Assembly (NCBI GenBank): GCA_034440635.1
Contig: JAOTON010000772.1
Coordinates: 1,666,501 to 1,730,500, forward strand
Direction of reading: 5' to 3'
Length of the DNA: 64,000 bases
Source of the DNA: Lepas anatifera
Taxonomy: Eukaryota; Arthropoda; Thecostraca; Lepadidae
Notes under the pieces: generated by a model
Seen by the model: only the letters and a program-made list of their open reading frames with translations
Told to the model about the DNA's origin: nothing
Database searches by the model: none
Part shown: in pieces, positions 59,195 to 64,000 of the stretch
Layout: the number at the start of each line of letters is the position of its first letter
How positions within the stretch are numbered: position 1 is the first letter of the stretch
Program-made: the position numbers and the translations under genes

Positions 59195-60540
59195 CCAGTC
59201 TGCAGAACATGGCAGATTTCAACAAGATCTCGTTGGGGCAGCCTCGGGGCAGACTTACCGATTTGGGGCAGCTTTTGGTCGAGCTTGGGGCAAAGGGGGG
59301 CTCTTGGGGCAGGAACTAGTACTTGGGGCAGCATTCAGTCCGGGTAATCACCAGAGGAAGAAGAAGAAATAAAGAAAAGAAACGACAATCATTAGTTAAC
59401 ATTGCGCTGGAAAACATAATTTGTCTCAAAAGGGTCATATTTGTCGTCAATCAAAATATGGTTTAAGAGATACCAAACAAAGAAAATTTTTCATTGATGT
59501 AAAGTGCCCGGAAGTGAATAAAAATTGAGGCAATTGACGCCTTTTGAAAGCTAAATTTATATTTATTTTCTAAATTTGTAACTTAAACTTAATTTTAGGC
59601 ACATAAAACAATCTTAGAACCCAAAATGAAATTTCCCTGTCTGTAGTTTTTTGCATCTCCTTCGCTATGTTTTGATCACCAAAGGCTGGCAAATCAATCT
59701 TGCCAGCCCCCTCCCTAGAAAGAATGAATGCCGGTCTGTGATGTGACGTCACACAGACGTAAGGGGATCTTTCTTCGCTTGGGTCTCCTTAAAATATTCC
59801 ATATTTTGAGATGCTTTCATGCAAATGTGAGAAAACAAGGAAAAATGTGTTGGCTGTGGAAAAAATTAATATAGTAAAAAATATTTGTCAATTGATATAT
59901 CAATTGATCGATCGATCAATTGATACAGATTGAAGGCAGGGGCAAATGACGTCACTAGGGGAAAACTTTGCTCGTAAATATACCTTTGAATAAAGATATC
60001 TTTGAAATTGTGCATCATGAATGCAAGATTGCTGTACGACGTGAGTTTCCATTGCTTTGGTACATGGACGCTCGTGAGTACGTTTTCGTCGTCGGGTCGG
60101 ATGCACAGTCTTATTTTATTTGTGGGTGCTTTGTTTAAAATGGATTAGATAAAACTTGTATCAGTAAAAAATTACCCCCCCCTGTTGGAGGAGTCTGCCC
60201 CAGCCACCAAATTTCTGCCCCAATTGGGGCAGGCTTTGCATAGGCGGATCCAGGATTGCCGATCGGGGGGGCACCTTCCTGGGGGCGCCATCCGGACCCG
60301 GGGGCGCCACTTATGACCGGCAAAAGGTATCAGGTGGACGCCAAATCCATCGGTGGGCGCCGACTTTCGCATCCTGGGGGGGTGGGAAGCGACATTTCAG
60401 GCGGGCGCCATCGACCTTTCAGGGGGCGCCGAGGGTCGATGGGGGCACCTGCCCCCTTGCCCCTCCCCCTGGATCCGCCTATGAGGCTTTGGGCTGCCCC
60501 AAGCACCTCGTCGAGTCGCCTGCCACGTTCTGCAGACTGG
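59195..60540. mobile_element. Family A element, inverted copy, inserted in the family B copy
   Basis: Perfect 8-bp duplication GGCCTTAG (59187-59194, 60541-60548). In reverse orientation to 56557-57689. 1346 bp including a 245-bp family D MITE at 60239-60483. Confidence 0.92.
60239..60483. mobile_element. Family D MITE inside the family A element
   Basis: Ends CATAGGCGGATCCAGG and CTGGATCCGCCTATG. Perfect 8-bp duplication AGGCTTTG (60231-60238, 60484-60491). Removing it restores the uninterrupted family A sequence. Confidence 0.93.
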
Positions 60541-60561
60541 GGCCTTAGAAAAGTCCTTAAC

Positions 60562-63123
60562 CCAGTCTGCAAAGTATGGCAACAGGCCAGAGGAGTCACA
60601 CCAGCAGTGACCCAAAATAGGTTTTGCGCTAGGGTGTCGAGTGGAAAATTCAGCTCGGAATTTATGGCGAGTGAGTGGAAAATTCCCCTCAAAATGTATG
60701 GCGGAGTAAAAATTTTCCAATTTGGGTACTCAGGTGGTAAACTCTCAAAGCCCTTGTTTGAACTGAGGGATGGGTGTTTCCTTTAATTTTCTCAAAGTAA
60801 ATATTTTTAGATCGTCCCCAAGCAGAATTGTTTGACCATTACCATGTGAAAAATTTGGGTTAAGCAGGTAGGTTAACCCCCTGATGCAGTCTCCAATTAT
60901 TTTTAAGGAATTGGTGAATTGCCACAAATAAAAACTTTTTGGGGAGCCTCTGAGACCAACCTTTGGGGGAAAGAACTCTGGGAGCCACCAAGGCTAACAT
61001 TTTTAGGATGAAGATCAACTCTTGGGGGCTTCCCTAGACCAACTCTTGTGCCCTCCTCTCCTCTCTCACACAACCAGCTCTAAAGGACCCCTGAGACGAA
61101 ATATCAGGGCCCCCTAGACCAACTCTGCAGAGAGGGCCTTCGAGACCGGCAGGTAATGAAAAATGAAAAGGAATTTTTTCATGCAATACCTAGTGCCAAA
61201 ATAAATTATCTAAGCATACACTGTATAGTTTTTCTGTCCGGGACAACGCCCCTCCTATACCTATACCTATAGTTATCAGAATTTTGGAGGCCACTCTGAC
61301 CTCAATCACTGCACCTGCATACACCTATGCTAGGGCCCAGTAGAGCCTTGGTTTACACTTAACTAACCCAGACGAAACTACAAACTTTCTATATGGCAAC
61401 AAACTCTTCCAAACTCTTGCGAAAAGGTTCTTTTCCTTACCTGTCAATTCCCCTGCTCCTCTTCACATATATACTCACCTTCATATGAATATGCTGCTTT
61501 CTACCAATCTAATCGAAGCTACAGCCTTCTCCTTTCTGCTGTTGTTGTTTCTTCCTCTCGTTTACAATCAGCCAGGCGCGGCGGGTTGTGACAGCGTCAG
61601 AGCGACTACTACTTTAAATTTCTGATCGCTTGCCGCTTGCCGGTTGCATGAGCTACATAGTTTGCATTTCAAAAATTGCTCTAAATTAATTTTCTAAATC
61701 CTTACAGACTAGAAAATTATACAACTAAAAGCACACAGAGAGGAAGACTAACAACGTTTTGTCGAAAACGAATATGAAACCTGCCTTTCAAAAGCCTAAA
61801 GATGCCGCTTTTATTTACTAGATGTAAAGACGGCGTTTTGGTAAATCCACGCCGTAGACCAGCCATACAAAAAGTGCCGATGTTTGAAGGGTAACTGGAT
61901 GCATTCTTGTTGCCCAAAAATCCTTCAATGAAAATGTAGAGTTTCAATGTATTCAAGTACCGGACACTTTCAGTTCAACTTAAATATCAGCGTATTTATG
62001 CCTAGGGTGTCGTAGGGTGTCGTGAGTGGATTTGGGTGTCACACGGCGTGGACGCAGCAATGAAGGGCTGATGATATGGATGAAAATGATTTTCTTCGCA
62101 ATAAATGGTCAATTTTCTACGATACAATGTCAAAAATATGCTGCTTAGCATACAAATTTCAAGATAATTGCTTTTAACAACACGATGACCAAAAATGGTT
62201 TTCACTATTCTCGGTACCAGAAATACAAAAACAACTTTTCAAGGACGTAAGGCTAGAAATCATGCGCACAGATAAACTGCTTTCCAAAAATTTATCTTTC
62301 AAAGCGGTCAGCTCATGTTTTTGGCAACACAAGGCTAGGGTGTCTAATTTTCCACTCACTAATTTTGTGAGTGGTGGAATTTAGTGGCAGTGCTCACCCA
62401 TTGGAACTTTCTCCGGTGGGGCAGGGGGCACTGAGCGTCTTCCCCGCGCCAGAATTTCGATTCTGTTGTTCCACTGAAATCGGTGGAGATAAGGATGCCA
62501 GGTATAATTGGCCGGAAAAATAGAAATCGCCAGATTTTCTTGCAGAAAAGCGAAAGAAGCGCAAAAGAGCCGAGTTAATTTGGCGATCTTCTAGTCGATT
62601 CTGCTGCTCTATTTTTCCAGTGGCCGTTGGTAGAGGAGGCAATGGAGCTGGCCTTTGTAGTAAGTATTGTTGAGTAAAATTCAATAGTAGTAAGTATCGT
62701 ATTGTTGGAAGTGAGTGGAAAATTCAGCAAAAAATATAAAAGTGAGTGGAAAATTCTGCTTGACTGGGTGTCGTTCTGCACCCAGCACCCCAGGTTTTGG
62801 GACACTGCACACCAGCCATCTAAAATTCTCGCACTGCCAGCCACCAAAAATTCACACCAATCTGTCATATACCAGTGAGAAAAGCACACCCATTCCTACC
62901 CACACAATGCAATGCTACCTCTCTTATTAGTTACTTGGTTAAAGACTTTTTATAAGGCGCCCTCCTGTGTCTTTATAACCATTCAGCCATTATATGTTTG
63001 GTTTTTAGTGTCACCTTCCTCGCACCAGTCTCACAAACTTGCACCAGGTTTATGAGATTCACACCACTCGCTTCTGTCTCCAAGGGCACTCGCACTGACA
63101 AAATTTCATACTTTGCACACTGG
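60562..63123. mobile_element. Inverted family B element inserted in the older family B copy
   Basis: Perfect 8-bp duplication TCCTTAAC (60554-60561, 63124-63131). Starts CCAGTCTGCAAAG and ends CTTTGCACACTGG. It is itself split by element E, and its own parts are 60562-60604 and 62808-63123. Confidence 0.9.
60605..62807. mobile_element. Element E, hAT-like, innermost of the nest
   Basis: Ends CAGTGACCCAAAA and, on the other strand, CAGTGTCCCAAAA; perfect 8-bp duplication CACACCAG (60597-60604, 62808-62815). 2203 bp. CAGTG termini with 8-bp duplication are typical of hAT elements. gagtggaaaattc recurs near both ends. No transposase domain was recognised in its short frames, so it is probably non-autonomous. 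Confidence 0.87.
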
Positions 63124-63530
63124 TCCTTAACTAACTAACCAATAAGAGAGACAGCATTGCATTGTGTAAGTAGGAATGGGCACATTCTTTCTCTGGTAAT
63201 ATGTCAGGTTGGTGCAAATTTTTGGTGGCTGGCGGTGCAAGTATTTTAGATGACTGGTGCGGCTCGTCTGGCCTGCTGCCATACCTTGCAGACTGGGAGT
63301 GATGGAACTCCTGCTTTGTCAGCACTCCCAAAAACTTATGTGGTCAATAATGGGAATGACTTCCATTAACTTGGAAGACTGCTTTGTACCTCAGCCCTCC
63401 ATTAAAAAGGGAATGAGTGTGGATACTCATGCTACCCCTGCTGCTGCTGTTTTGAGTGGTGATACATTGTATCCCTGCAGTATGCTTGTCAGTTGTGTTT
63501 TTCATTGATTCTCACTTTGTGTGTGTTGTG

Positions 63531-64000
63531 TCAGTCTGCAGAATCTGGCAGGCGTATTGTTGAGGTGCTTTGGGGCAGCTTAAACCCTGCCCAAATTGGG
63601 GTAGAAATTTGGTAGCTGGGGCAGAGTCCTCCAGAGGGGGGTAATTTTGTACTAATCAAAGTTTTATCTACACCATTTTAAACGAAACACCAAGAAAAAA
63701 GTGTGCATCCGACCCGACGACAACGACATACTCACAATCCTCCACTTATCAAAGCAATAGAGCTCACATGGAGCAGCTATCTCACATTCATGATGCACGA
63801 TTTCAAGGACACATTTATTCAAAGGTATATTTACGAGCAAGTCTTTTCCCCTAGCGACGTCATTTTCCCCCTCTTTTAAGCTGCATCAATTGATACTTTA
63901 AAAATATTTTTCAATTGATAACTATATTTGGATAGAATAATTTTTTCCATAACTAAAGCATTTTGTTCCCTTTTTCCCACATTTGCATGAAAGCATCACA
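63531..64000. mobile_element. Family A element, left part, cut by the window end
   Basis: Begins TCAGTCTGCAGAA and follows 56557 onward in the same orientation (GGGGCAG motifs, TTTTATCTACACCATTTTAAAC, ATTCATGATGCACGA). The right end lies outside the window. Confidence 0.88.

Larger units (their letters stand above)
57728..63296. mobile_element. Family B MITE split by three later insertions (outer layer of a nest)
   Basis: The left end CCAGTGTGCAAAG at 57728 and right end TTGCAGACTGG at 63296 are bounded by the same 8-bp duplication GAGTGATG (57720-57727, 63297-63304). The element's own sequence is in pieces 57728-57819, 59099-59194, 60541-60561 and 63124-63296, which together read like the intact copy at 54948-55306. 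Confidence 0.9.

Overview
The window looks like nuclear DNA of an arthropod, probably a crustacean; the species cannot be named from this sequence. The reasons are split genes with GC-rich exons and long AT-rich introns, a hillarin gene of invertebrate type, degenerate TTAGG-type telomere-like repeats, and a heavy load of short non-autonomous transposons, tRNA-derived SINEs and broken LINE tails. No prokaryotic, viral or CRISPR features were seen.

Three protein genes are well supported. (1) Positions 5775-22264, plus strand: the 3' nine exons of hillarin (KY/hillarin cytoskeletal family, transglutaminase-like fold). All phases agree, giving 610 codons plus stop; the N-terminal LIM-bearing part expected for the family was not found and probably lies to the left of the window. 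(2) Positions 29663-31801, minus strand: hormone-sensitive lipase, 712 codons in one uninterrupted frame with an intact Ser-Asp-His triad. (3) Positions 38137-44934, plus strand: TAMM41, the mitochondrial CDP-diacylglycerol synthase, complete in seven exons (333 aa), with one GC-AG intron. The three genes share no obvious pathway beyond two of them acting in lipid metabolism.

The most unusual feature is in TAMM41. Two minisatellites, a 40-bp unit and a 36-bp unit, each begin inside the 3' end of an exon (exons 5 and 6) and repeat the exon end together with its 5' splice site down the intron. The 36-bp array offers extra donors that would add 12 or 24 residues in frame. A third degenerate array ends just before the acceptor of exon 6 and repeats a CTGAC branch-point-like motif, so this small exon sits between two repeat arrays.

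Layout: 1-5.7 kb, repeats and unassigned DNA; 5.8-22.3 kb, hillarin with a LINE tail, a Jockey-like RNase H fragment and MITEs in introns; 22.3-29.6 kb, probable 3' UTR, a TTAA-flanked element and unassigned DNA; 29.7-31.8 kb, lipase; 31.8-38.1 kb, unassigned DNA with two LINE tails; 38.1-44.9 kb, TAMM41; 46-49.3 kb, a SINE, TA microsatellites and a large inverted repeat rich in AGGTCA half-sites; 50-64 kb, a transposon-rich region. In that last region target-site duplications resolve one MITE (57728-63296) into a nest of six elements, three levels deep.
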